Source: Prostheceraeus crozeri
Lineage: Eukaryota; Platyhelminthes; Polycladida; Euryleptidae
Length of the DNA stretch: 64,000 bases
Assembly: GCA_907163375.1 (NCBI GenBank)
Contig: CAJQUW010005267.1
Coordinates: 186,001-250,000, forward strand
Direction: 5' to 3'
A program made the position numbers and the translations under genes. The notes below the pieces were generated by a model that ran no database searches, was not told the origin of the DNA, and saw only the letters and a program-made list of their open reading frames with translations. Shown in pieces: positions 34,626 to 44,879 of this stretch; positions within the stretch are counted from its first letter, which is position 1; every line of letters begins with the position of its first letter.

Positions 34626-35036
34626 CAATGAACCAAACCCAATGTCAATCTGCATACACAAGATTCCTCCAAAATAATGACACTCCAGTTGAGAACGTAA
34701 CTTCTTCTGCAACGAATCGATCAGTTCTTCCACGTCCCAATCGTCACCAATGTTCAAATAGCGATAGGACACGTCCAGTGCACCTTTGGGGAACTTTGCA
34801 GATGTTCGAATATCAAACAAGAAGCGTGGTCCATACAGTATTACATTCAGCAACTGAATACGAAGCTCTGCAATAATCTTCTCTAACGACACACTCTTCT
34901 CCTTTGTCGGAATAATATACAGTGTATTACAGTCTCGTTCCACAATAAAGTCTTTCGATGAATAAGGTGTATAGGATATCTCCTCTTTGGGATGACGTGT
35001 CGCAGCCAGAGAGCGTAACGTTGCTGTTGTCGGCAT
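34617..35036 (-). CDS. TIR-driven 139-residue protein, paralog of the 30613 gene
   Basis: This is the first gene inside the right TIR, so it shares the TATA box and leader of the polymerase and is probably early. It has no recognised family. The pattern it shares with the 30613 product (NTLYIIPTKE, LEKIIAEL, YRYLN, DVEELIDSL, GGILC) suggests one small mixed alpha/beta fold kept in two copies. Confidence 0.6.
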   Translation of the reverse strand: MPTTATLRSLAATRHPKEEISYTPYSSKDFIVERDCNTLYIIPTKEKSVSLEKIIAELRIQLLNVILYGPRFLFDIRTSAKFPKGALDVSYRYLNIGDDWDVEELIDSLQKKLRSQLECHYFGGILCMQIDIGFGSLFT

Positions 35037-35070
35037 AGGATGAGAATGAATTTCTCTGACAGCGCCTTTC

Positions 35071-35078
35071 CTTATATA
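35071..35078 (-). promoter_or_regulatory. TATA box of the 35036 gene
   Basis: TATATAAG on -, the mirror copy in the right TIR, about 38 bp from the ATG. Confidence 0.78.
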
Positions 35079-35113
35079 CCGTGCGGTGACTCATCACACG
35101 TGCTCGGCGCCGC

Positions 35114-35131
35114 GTGCTCCGATTGGTGCTC
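35114..35131 (+). promoter_or_regulatory. GTGCTC-CCAAT box in the right TIR
   Basis: GTGCTCCGATTGGTGCTC, mirror copy of the left-TIR module, upstream of the 35036 gene. Confidence 0.6.
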
Positions 35132-35159
35132 AACCCCCAAGTGCGCCGATGCGTGCTCT

Positions 35160-35335
35160 GATGCGTGGGCGTGTGCTCTGTTTCCTGTCTTCTTCGCTAC
35201 TGATGCGTGGGCGTGTGCTCTGTTTCCTGTCTTCTTCGCTACCCGTGCTCTGATGCGTGGGCGTGTGCTCTGATTCCTGTCTTCTTCGCTACTGATGCGT
35301 GGGCGTGTGCTCCGATGAAAGTGCACATGTACTTA
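35160..35335 (+). repeat. Tandem ~42-bp units inside the right TIR
   Basis: Each unit holds GATGCGTGGGCGTGTGCTC followed by a TTCCTGTCTTCTTCGCTAC block. Copy number differs between the two ends, so the array expands or contracts independently of the rest of the TIR. Confidence 0.85.
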
Positions 35336-35373
35336 AGTGCAAATGCTGGAAAAAGGGGCTAGAATTGGCTACT

Positions 35374-35379
35374 TGCGCA
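35374..35379 (+). repeat. Polinton target-site duplication, right (TGCGCA)
   Basis: Direct repeat of the left 6-bp flank. Confidence 0.9.
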
Positions 35380-35574
35380 AATACAAGGCCAGCATTATGG
35401 CAAAAAACCAACCCCGACTTTGCGGACAAAATTGTTAGGAATGGCGACGTCTTTTAGAATAATCATCATCCATGAGCAATTACAAACCCAATTTTCTTTT
35501 ATTTGACATCGCAAAACATATACTTCAAGGGTACTCGGTAATGTTAATGAAATCAATGTTAACTTATTAATAAA
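35380..35574. other. Spacer right of the Polinton
   Basis: Host-like or older repeat DNA; nothing recognised. Confidence 0.4.
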
Positions 35575-35873
35575 ATGTTATCTACGCTGTCTATCATTCA
35601 CCCAAACGTCATTAATTTGGAAGTCCATATACAATGAACTTCCTGCTACCATAAGACAATCACAAACTCTTAGGTCATTCAAGCATTTGTGCTTTGATCA
35701 TTATTTTAAATTTGTAACGAGTTAACTTTCATAATCTTTTTCATTGTTTTGTTACCAACTGATCTTCTTATCTTGATATTTTTTGTGTGAGAGCGTTGCT
35801 CGGCCATTTTGTAAATAGGATTCTTCCTAAAATGCTCCGAGGATAAATAAAGTTCATTATTATTATTATTTGG
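35575..35873 (+). mobile_element. LINE 3' tail fragment
   Basis: The frame around 35587-35720 encodes a typical LINE ORF2 end (LIWKSIYNELPATIRQSQTLRSFKHLCF). An AATAAA-like signal and an ATT repeat ending near 35873 follow. It is a 5'-truncated fragment of the same general group as the LINE at the window start. Confidence 0.7.
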
Positions 35874-36187
35874 AGCGTACAGAAGCTCGTGTTTGCTGGC
35901 GATGTGACACGGCCAGCAAAACGCTCGTGTTTGCTCCCGTTTGCTCAGGACGCTTGTCAGTCTGCCCACCGTCTCTATACGCTTCATCAGCTCGCATTCG
36001 TTCCAGACGCTTGCAGTGTGGCACCCTCAACTAGACGCTTACATCTGCTCGTGCTTGCTTTTCTCGAAGTGTGGCTGAGGCCTAACCCGAACGTTTTTGG
36101 CATCACCTTAAAAAGGTTGCTGGGTGAAGAGCAATTTTCAAATATTGCGATTGATCCCAAAGGTCTAACGGACTGTGCAATTTTAAG
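35874..36187. other. Spacer with a repeated GCTCGTGTTTGCT word
   Basis: A short word (GCTCGTGTTTGCT and variants) recurs several times from 35886 to 36060. It may be a decayed non-autonomous element. No gene is seen. Confidence 0.35.
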
Positions 36188-36207
36188 GGTCGGTTCACAT
36201 CTATCTG
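36188..36207 (+). repeat. Isolated terminal repeat of the GGCCGG family
   Basis: GGTCGGTTCACATCTATCTG is a diverged copy of the end repeats at 37286 and 38191-38210. Confidence 0.5.
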
Positions 36208-37281
36208 CATTCTGATACAGAAGTTGATAGTCTGTATTAAAGAATGTCGGTTGTGTTTTACAAATGCCTCCGTCTTTGAATAATATCGGTTTCAAAATCC
36301 AGAACAATCAATTCGATTCACAAGACTACAAAACGTATGGATTTTGCTTCCATATTACCATTCATTTCATCTAGCATGCAGTGCATGTAGCATGTAATAT
36401 ATTCGATCTATCACATTTCAATACTCGCGAGGTTTTCTTGATTACCCACGAAAACGTGTAACACACTATCCAATTGCGAAAAATGCATTACATTTACGAC
36501 AGACTCATCAGATTTTGAGAAATGCATGAAGTCTCAAGTGTCATGTCGCTCACTATTTCAGGGCAAATAATTCCAACTCTTATTCTGTTTTGGAGCTCTT
36601 GGTGTTTAAACATAGCGAATTTTCACAGAATGTCCGCGTCCGGCATATCTCAAAGTTCCTCGGCCAGTAATTCGCGTACTTTGTACTTTCGTCGTTCTTA
36701 TCGTTTTTAAGAACATCAATACACAAGCTAAACGTGTCATCCATCTTGCCTTCAATGGATGACTTACACGTAGATCGCTGGTGTTTGTTTGACGGTGTTA
36801 TCTCCTTCGAACCTTCGAGGAGCTGGAATCTTCACCGTCGTGGCCCGATAAGTTCGAGCTGTTGAGATCAACAGATGAAGTACTGAGACGCTTCTTTGGG
36901 AGATTTCACGAAGTCTTCCGTCGCACTATGAAGGAGTTGAGGAGCTTCATTTGTTTGAAGATGGGGCTACATGAATGCAGAAATCTGCATCTTCAGCTGA
37001 TTGTCCGTTTGCTGTCTTCAACTAACTCTTAAGGCGCGAATATTCACCTCACAAGTGCTGAAATCGAAAGTAGTATTGTTCTGGGCTTTCTCCTCCGACA
37101 GCTGTATTTACTTCAGTCCATGTAATTCGTCATTTGTTGATGTCTTTATAATCCGGTGATTGTGTGTCATATAATATAGTTTGTGAGACTCAACTTCGAT
37201 CATGAGCAATTCATCCAATTGAAGCTGCAGTTGTTTCTTCGTCATCTTGCTTCGAGTACGTGGTTTACGTTAAACCATGCT
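36208..37281. other. Non-coding region
   Basis: No supported gene. A short open stretch near 36860-36990 (LLRSTDEVLRRFFGRF) has no recognised family. Confidence 0.35.
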
Positions 37282-37285
37282 TTAA

Positions 37286-38210
37286 GGCCGGTTTACATCC
37301 GTCTGCATTTTCATTTCTGTATCTACAGAATTCCCTCTGTTTTACAGAAGGTGGAGTCTGGAATACAGACTAGCTCTCTGTGTTTACAGAAGGGTTCACG
37401 AGAATAACACAGAAGGCTGATTCTACTAAATACAGAATCATCTGATTGGCTAATGAGTTACATCGGAGAATGAAGCGTGCGTGTGAGTGTACTGTACGCG
37501 TGTCAAGTCTACACAACGCTAGTAGTCAACAGTGTATTTTCTGATTTCAATCACGAATTTACGATGATTAACGGCTCCGAGAAAAAAGAAACACAAAAGA
37601 ACTTTGACGAATCGTTGCTGAATGAAGTACGAAATCGAAGTTGCCACTATAACATTAGAAGCAGCGATTATAAAGACAAACAATGTGAAAAGAAGATCAG
37701 CATGGGCAGAGATATCTGAGTCGATTGGGACTGAGAATGCTGAAAAGTGTCAATCTCGTTTCCAATATCTGCGAGGAGAATATAGCCGCCAGAGACGGTC
37801 ATTGAAGACGAGAAGTGGACAAGAAAGAAAGTGGATAAGAACTAGAAAAACACGTATCACAGTCAAACAACCTTCAAACAACTGAAAAATACAGACCTTT
37901 ATGAACAACTTATTTACTTCTGTGAAATGTAATGGATGAATCATTTCCCTTCTGTAAGTCTGTAAAACAAACACGCCAACTCTGTGTTTACAAAGCGATC
38001 CTTTGTATTGTAAATACAGACGGATGTAAACCGGCCTTGAAAGTTGAACATCGACCAACTTGTCTGTATTCAACGAAATCCCTGCTCTGTGTTCAGAGGA
38101 GGATGACTCAACCCCACAAACCCCTCTCTGTTTTACAGAATAGGTGTTCTGTAAACACTGAACGCAATCCGTATTATAGAATTGAAAATACAGAGCGATG
38201 TGAACCGGCC
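37286..38210 (+). mobile_element. Non-autonomous DNA element with MADF remnant
   Basis: The ends are GGCCGGTTTACATCCGTCTG (37286-37305) and an inverted copy at 38191-38210 with three mismatches. TTAA lies on both sides (37282-37285 and 38211-38214). A perfect inverted copy of the left repeat also sits inside, at 38017-38036, so two right ends may be stacked or one element is nested. Words such as CTGTxTTACAG recur near both ends. No transposase is present. The superfamily is uncertain; a MADF protein points to PIF/Harbinger. Confidence 0.65.
37564..37884 (+). pseudogene. MADF DNA-binding domain, frame-shifted
   Basis: The first half (FDESLLNEVRNRSCHYN..DYKDK) and second half (RRSAWAEISESIG...CQSRFQYLRGEYSRQRRSLK) of one MADF domain lie in different frames, with the break near 37680-37690. 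The product would end at the stop at 37882-37884. It is likely the former DNA-binding partner of a Harbinger-type transposase. Confidence 0.6.
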
Positions 38211-38214
38211 TTAA

Positions 38215-38889
38215 GCGTCAATTAAGGAAGCCTTAAGCAAATTTTATGGCAAGCATTAGAATCCCGTTCTTCATTTTACGTTTAAGTCTGCAAATCAGGC
38301 TGCGCGAGAACTCCAATAAGAAAAATAAACTGTAATATTTGCGTCTTCACTCTTAGCGATACTATTGCTGAATGTTTTAATAAATCATGAAAAATGTATC
38401 TCTTCTGCAATTCGACATGTACATGTCATCAATGAGCTTCGTATAGCAAGGACTTTTAGATTTTATAATTGTTTGTGATATTTTTCTTACATTCTTTCAA
38501 ATCATTTTGAATCACGAGAAAATGCATCTCATCTGTAATTCGACATGTGAGATCAGAGTTCAAATATTTTCTGATTTTATAAGGAGTTTGTCGTAATTGC
38601 ATTTCTACAATTTTACTTCCTCGGTTAGTCGTGGAATATACAGTTTAAGTTTTTGTATACACTTCCGTTTGGCCTCGGCGAAATTCAACATGAAACAAGC
38701 CCTCAAGTTGAATATAGAACCATCGGCGGTACATGCCAAAATGCTAAGACATAAAAATTCTATGGCTGATTGTACATCCAGATATTAATATAGGCCCACT
38801 CAATGTCAAGTCTATAACTGCAGGAGCCCATCCTTTTGGCTCTTCAAGCCACAAATCGAATGATGTTCATGTGAAATTTCGCATGAAAC
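38215..38889. other. Non-coding region left of the LTR element
   Basis: AT-rich. A possible trace of an old reverse transcriptase (TLPFGL) near 38660 is too short to call. Confidence 0.35.
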
Positions 38890-39223
38890 TGTAGTTGGAC
38901 TTTGCGGCCTCTGATTGTGATCCCTCGGGCTTAGCCGGTCTTGGCGGCCTCGCTGACTTTGCCGCCAGTGATAGCGACCCCTCGGGCTTAGCCGCTCTTG
39001 GCTGTCCTCCCAGACTTTGCCGCCAGTGATAGCGACCCCTCGGGTTTAGCCGCTCTTGGACTTTGCCGCCGTCTAAACTTGGATGTTTGTGGTTGATTGT
39101 TGCTCGCATTTCTGTATCCTTCGTTGCGGTTGGGAGTGGTTCACCCCACCTCATCATCTGTTAATGCGTGAAGACACACGCTCATACGAAGTCTTGTTTT
39201 TTCTTAGCCGGTTCAAAACCACA
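38890..39223 (+). repeat. 5' LTR (334 bp)
   Basis: TGTAGTTGGAC...AACCACA. The first half holds about three tandem copies of a roughly 60-bp unit containing CCCTCGGGCTTAGCC, a likely enhancer-type array. Confidence 0.92.
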
Positions 39224-39236
39224 AGCTATCACGGCT

Positions 39237-40014
39237 ATGGCGGATGAGACCCGACACATGATTAGGAGTTTCGACGGAAATGGCAATGTGTCCGCATGGA
39301 TCAAGAAAATCAAGTTAGTGGCGAACCCGTTAGTGGTGAGTGGTTATTACCGAACTCGAAACCTTTTTTCCGTTATACCTTGAAGACTCAGCGTTCGCGG
39401 TTTACGATCAAATGGACGACAAAGAGAAGAAAAACTCCGATAAGATCGAAGAAGCCTTGAAAAGGGCATTTGAGATTGACCGTTTCGAAGCGTTCGATCA
39501 GCTTCGGAAAAGGAAGTGGTTGGTCGGTGAACCTGTGGATGTCTATTTAACGGACTTGAAACGACTGGCGAACCTTGCGTGTGTAAAAGACGAGGAGGTA
39601 ATCCGCGGTGCATTCGTTGTTGGATTGCCGCGTGACGTTTCCATGCAGATAAGAGCGACCTCCGGATTTTCGACAATGACTATCAGTGCCCTGTGCGAGC
39701 AAACACGGGCCCTGTTATCCCATCAAGTGTCTAATCCACATGACAATCGTTTCCAAATGACTGCAGCAGTTGGCATGACTGAATCACAATCCAGAGTGCG
39801 ACAGGAAATGGGTTCTGTCAGGCGTGGTACAAGCAACCCTACACGGCGGTGCTATATTTGCAACGGTCCTCATCTGGCAAAGGCATGTGGTAACAGAATC
39901 GAAATGAGAACGTGCTGGAAATGTGGTGAAACTGGACATGTAGCCAGGAGCTGTACTCAACGCCCACCGGGAAACGGCGAGGGGATCCCGTCTGCGCCAG
40001 CGGTTTCCCAATGA
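39237..40014 (+). mobile_element. gag: gag region of the LTR element
   Basis: It opens at ATGGCGGATGAG shortly after the 5' LTR. It encodes a capsid-like helical region (SDKIEEALKRAF) and two zinc knuckles near the end, CYICNGPHLAKAC and CWKCGETGHVARSC, the nucleocapsid part that binds genomic RNA. Confidence 0.8.
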
Positions 40015-42976
40015 ATATTGAATCGGCGCTGCTACCATCACTCGAGGTAAGATCTGGAAGTAGGAGACTTTGGGCCTTAGTTGATTCCGGATGTTCTCAG
40101 ACTGTTGTAGGTCGTAATGTAGCGAAGAATATACATATGTATAGCAATAGGTACCTTATCACTGTTGACGGTAGCCGTGTGTGTATTGTAGGGTTCAGTA
40201 CTTTAGCTTTGGTTGTGGATGGGCATAGTATCACAGTTGATTGTTTGGTGATCGAGAACATTCTATCGCAGTTTGACATTTTGCTGGGTAGGGATGTTAT
40301 CAGGAGGCTTGGTGGTGTTATAATAAGCAAAGATATGGAGGTTAGGTTTGGGCCTGTAGAGTTTGGAAGAAATTTCGCTTTGGATACACTGTCAGGGCAC
40401 GGTTTGGTGGCTACTTGCGAAGGTTCGCATTCTAAGTTCTCAAAACTAGTGGAAATTGAAGACGTCGATTTTTCGGCGAAATTTGATGGCATGAAATGGG
40501 AGGTTAGATGGAAATGGCTTGCTGATCCCAGACTTAGGAACAAGGTCGGCAGCTATAAAATAGATAAGGACATTCAATTGGATTTCGACAACGAAATAGA
40601 CGAGTGGATTTCGGAGGGCATCCTGCGGCCGATCGAGACCGCGAGTGATCAGGACGTTGGTGTGATACCGTTAATGGCTGTGAAGCAATTAAACAAAGGT
40701 AAAATACGGCCAGTGTTAGACTTTCGCGAATTAAATGGATATGTATCGTCACATACAGCCGACTCAGCCGTATGTGATGAAACTTTGAGACAATGGAGGA
40801 TGCGAGGAAACAATATTGCAATGGTTGATCTCCGGAAAGCCTACTTACAAATTCACGTCGACCCGCAGTTATGGCCTTACCAGGTGGTAAAATACAAGGA
40901 AAAATTGTTTCACTTAACACGATTGGGTTTTGGTCTAAATTGCGCCCCTAAAATAATGTTTACTATATTGAAGCGTGTAATTTCATTGGACGCACAGATA
41001 AAGGAAGGAACTGATCATTATATAGATGACATAATGGTCAATGAGGACGTTGTTTCGGGTACTCGAGTAATAGAACATTTGGAAGCGTACGGTTTACACG
41101 CTAAGCCACCAGAGAAGCTGAGAGATGCTCGCGTTCTTGGTCTGCAGTTGAAGGAAGTTGGCGGTGTAGTAAAATGGGGCAGAGGAAACGAGATACCTGC
41201 ACTGGAGAAAGGGTCACCAATAACTCGTAGACAGATGTTTTCCGTTTGTGGCCAACTGGTTGGGCACTATCCAATTGCCGGGTGGATAAGAGTGGCCTGC
41301 GGGTTCATGAAACGCTATAGTAATGGAAAATCATGGGATGATCAGGTGGGAAATGAGGCGGAGTCTATGTTGCAGGAAGTCCTCATGAAAGTGAGAAGTG
41401 GAGAGGATCCCGTGAGAGGTGTTTGGAAAGCAACCATTAGTTCTCAGGCGGACATACGGATTTGGTGCGATGCTAGTAGTATTGCACTAGCATGTTTAAT
41501 GACGGTCGACGCCGAAACGATAGAAGATAACGCTTGGCTACGAAAGACGACGCGCTTCACATAAACGTTGCTGAGCTCGATGCTGTGTTTCGTGGAGTAA
41601 ATCTGGCACTGAAATGGAGGGCTCGACATTTTACAATTATGACCGATTCAGCTACGGTGAAAAAATGGCTTGAATCTGTATTAGAAGGAGAGTTCAGGGT
41701 GAGGAGTCATGGAATGGCAGAGATGTTGGTGAATAGAAGATTATGTATAATCAAAGAGTTGTGCGCTGAATACGACTTGTGTATCAAATGCGAATTCATT
41801 CCATCTGAGAGAAATAAAACGGATTTGTTAACCAGGGTGAACAAGCAGTGGCTGGAGAGAATGAAAGCACAGACCGTGCAACCTGCGTCCACTTCCTGTG
41901 TCGCGCTAACTGAAAGGCCAAAAAATCGAGAATCGTCGATAAAGCGGCTGCATGAATGTCATCATTTCGGAGTTGATCGTACACTATATTTATTGAGACA
42001 AGCAGGAATATCAGCAACAAGGACCGAAGTAGCTGAAATCATTGGATCCTGTCATCAATGTTTGACAATAGATCCTGCGCCAGTTAGATGGATAGAAGGA
42101 ACCTTGAGCGTGAAGAGAAATTGGTTGAGACTGGCGTCCGATACAACACATTCAAATAACGGATTGTATCTGACCTTAATTGACTGTGGTCCGTCCAGAT
42201 TTGCGATATGGAGAAAGATAAGATCGGAGAGCGCAGAAGAAATTCTGAAAGAATTGGATCAAATATTTAGGGAAAGGGGACCGCCGGTTGAGATACTCAG
42301 TGATAATGGTGCAGCCTTTCGTTCAAATAAAATCGCTGAACTATGTCTGAAATGGAAAGTTCGACAGATATTCAGGTGCGCTTATCGCGCCAGTGGAGAT
42401 GGTATCATCGAACGCCACCACCGAACGATTAAAGCTAAGTCTGTGCGGAGCAAAATATCTCCTGAGGAAGCTGTCTTCTGGTACAATGTACTCCCCAAGG
42501 AAGCATCAAATCCGAAAACAGTTCCAGCGAAACAGTTGAACAAATACAGCTGGCGTATTCCTGAAATCTCTAGTGTGGGTGAGGATAGTAGAGATTGCGA
42601 TAGGTCGAGTTTTAGGGTGGGAGAGAGCGTGTTTGTGAAACCTAGAGAAGGTGGTTGTTGCACGCGTTGGACCAAGGGTAGGATAACGTCTGTAAACTCT
42701 AATGTAAGTGTCGATGTAGATGGTACGCCTCGACACGTGAGCGACATAAGGAAAGCGGTAGCCCAGTCTCCTTCTTCCTTTGTAGAGTCGAGTGTTCCGT
42801 TCATCCCGAATACATCAATCTCTGCTGCTGATACCTATGTTGAAGAGGAAACATCTACGAGCCAAAACAGTTCGACGAGTATTGAACCGTCTGAAGAAGA
42901 AGAAACCGAGGATGAAGAAGATCTGACAGTGAGAAGTAGACGCCCACCAGTGTGGTGGCGAGACTACTATTTTTGA
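40011..42976 (+). mobile_element. pol: pol region of the LTR element (protease, RT, RNase H, integrase)
   Basis: The aspartic protease site is LWALVDSGCSQTVVG. The reverse transcriptase has VLDFRELN, NIAMVDLRKAYLQI and the YIDDIMV catalytic pair. RNase H follows. The integrase has an HHCC zinc finger (HECHH, CHQC) and the DDE acids in LASDTTH, LSDNGAAF and GIIERHHRT. An acidic, Ser-rich tail ends the region just before the 3' LTR. Confidence 0.85.
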
Positions 42977-43022
42977 CTTAAGTTTCTGTTATTTCATTTG
43001 GACTTAAGAGTCCACGGGGGAA

Positions 43023-43357
43023 TGTAGTTGGACTTTGCGGCTTCTGATTGTGATCCCTCGGGCTTAGCCGGTCTTGGCGGCCCTCGCTAACTTTGCCGCC
43101 AGTGATAGCGACCCCTCGGGCTTAGCCGCTCTTGGCTGTCCTCCCAGACTTTGCCGCCAGTGATAGCGACCCCTCGGGCTTAGCCACTCTTGGACTTTGC
43201 CGCCGTCTAAACTTGGATGTTTGTGGTTGATTGTTGCTCGCATTTCTGTATCCTTCGTTGCGGTTGGGAGTGGTTCACCCCACCTCATCATCTGTTAATG
43301 CATGAAGACACACGCTCATACGAAGTCTTGTTTTTGCTTAGCCGGTTCAAAACCACA
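43023..43357 (+). repeat. 3' LTR (335 bp)
   Basis: Near-identical copy of the 5' LTR with the same internal tandem units. Confidence 0.92.
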
Positions 43358-43362
43358 GAAAC

Positions 43363-43715
43363 AAGCTAATAGAAAGATTAAAGTATAGAAGTTCAGGGGT
43401 GGTGGAGGCTATATTACCATAATTACCATATATTACTGCCATTCACAATTAGTAGTGTTTATGCTTCGCCATCTGTTATCCATGTTAGAGTGATGCATCT
43501 TTCTTTTTGTCCGGGAAATCAGAGCAAAGTATAGCAGTTTTCCTACAAATGCGCCCGGATGTGTGATTTTCTATTAATAGTGATTCGTGGGCTACTGCAC
43601 TACCGCGCATCTACAAGCAATATGTTTGCTGAGTATACATTTGTATTTAAATAAAGTTTCCAGGTCTGTACAGTGTTATCGTCACCGTCCTCAGACAAAT
43701 TCTGCACAAGCGTGA
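43363..43715. other. Spacer right of the LTR element
   Basis: No gene. A polyadenylation-like AATAAA near 43652 precedes the Copia-like debris and may belong to a lost LTR. Confidence 0.35.
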
Positions 43716-44510
43716 ATGTACTACAAGTGCTTGTTTTTACTTCTCTGCGAAATTGATGGCCATGTCATCAAACTCAACAGGCTATGGGACAGGCGAAACT
43801 ACAGGCGTAATACCACAAATTACACAACGGGGAAACTCCCACCGTGTCTACGCTACGAACCCTACGTCAAGGTTCCAACGCCTATGCTTCGACGGTGTCA
43901 AATAACTGACATCTTGAAATTGAAATTCTCATCCTATCTCTACACGAAGGACCCCAAGCTCCATGCTGCAGCTCTCCCATCAACGACCACAACAGATGCA
44001 GACTCGAATAAATTAGTTTTCGCCGGACTGGTACAATACCTCGACGACAAATCTCTTCAACTCATCAAGAATGATGAACAAGACGACGTCAACAAGGCAA
44101 TCAGGCTTCTACGAGGACAATACAAATCCAACGAAATGTCTCGTGTTGTGTCTCTCTATACAGACTTAACCTCGCTCCGAATGGCCGAAGAGGAAGACAT
44201 CACGGACTATCTAATCCGCTCAGAAAATGCAGCCACAATTGTCATTGCCATGATTTTGAAAGGTTTACCCGCATGTTATGATACGTGTGTTGCTGTACAC
44301 AGCCAAATAGAAAAGATCAGATCTTTTTCCGATCTGAAGACCAGTTTGATAACTTTTACGAAGACGAATTTTAATTTACGTAATGATTTTAGTGATTCTG
44401 TAGTGAAAACCTCGTTGTACAAACATTCTGATAGAAAGAATCCACAAGTTGTAAAGCATTCGAAATGTATGTCATGTGGCAAGAAAAGGTCAAAATATTA
44501 AGACTTGTAG
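43716..44510 (+). mobile_element. Copia-type gag fossil
   Basis: The region encodes a UBN2/gag-like helical stretch (LLRGQYKSNEMSRVVSLYTDLTSLRMAE, AMILKGLPACYD) and ends near a decayed zinc knuckle (CMSCGKK). It is an old, broken fragment. No LTRs were recognised. Confidence 0.6.
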
Positions 44511-44879
44511 ATCTAGAAACAGATTGTGGTGACTTTTTGCCAAATCAAAGGTCATGTTGATTCAGTGTGCTTAAGAAAGAAAAGAAATGAAACAAATGTT
44601 AGTGCAAGTAACGATAAGACTACAGTATCTTGCATCGATGACTACAGATTTTCTGTTTTGATAGACTCAAGCTCTGTAAACTTTAACAAGTCGAATTCCT
44701 ACGATGGTAACAACACAGTAATGTTTGACACTCATTATGATTACACTCATACTGCTACGGTAGATACAGTAAAGGCATATCGTGAAAGATAGAAACGCAT
44801 TCATTGATTTCGATCAAAAATCACACTGAGTAGAACTCGCAGACGGAAGACGATCAAATAGTTTTCTCACAGCCAGAGG

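Larger units (their letters stand above)
10333..35373. mobile_element. Polinton/Maverick, whole-looking, about 25.0 kb
   Basis: The element begins AGTAGCCAATTCTAGCCCC and ends with its inverse. A 6-bp duplication, TGCGCA, flanks it, matching the 6-bp duplications and AG termini known for Polintons. It carries every hallmark gene of the family: protein-primed polymerase B, retroviral-type integrase, packaging ATPase, adenovirus-type protease, double-jelly-roll major capsid and penton-like minor capsid proteins. There are also many accessory ORFs. The core genes are open over normal lengths, so the copy looks whole and young. Almost all genes lie on -, with a three-gene cluster and one ORF on +. 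Confidence 0.97.
35040..35373 (-). repeat. Polinton right terminal inverted repeat, 334 bp
   Basis: Inverse of the left repeat, longer because the about 42-bp unit is present four times, starting at 35160, 35202, 35252 and 35294. Its inner end carries the same TATA box and leader, here facing the - strand gene that starts at 35036. Confidence 0.93.
38890..43357 (+). mobile_element. LTR retrotransposon, Ty3/gypsy-like, nearly whole
   Basis: Two direct LTRs (38890-39223 and 43023-43357) begin TG and end CA. A 5-bp duplication, GAAAC, flanks the element. By eye the LTRs differ at only about seven sites over 335 bp, so insertion was recent. The interior has a gag region with zinc knuckles and a pol region ordered protease, reverse transcriptase, RNase H, integrase. 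That order fits Ty3/gypsy; BEL/Pao is not excluded. There is no envelope-like gene. It looks nearly whole, with perhaps one or two breaks. Confidence 0.92.

Noticed and set aside
35160-35335. CRISPR-like regular repeats
   Set aside because: Units are direct, contiguous and inside a TIR, with no unique spacers; this is a minisatellite.
38597-38788. Possible reverse-transcriptase trace (TLPFGL)
   Set aside because: One short motif only, with stops around it.
38890-43357. Retroviral envelope gene in the LTR element
   Set aside because: The space between integrase and the 3' LTR is too short and holds only an acidic integrase tail.
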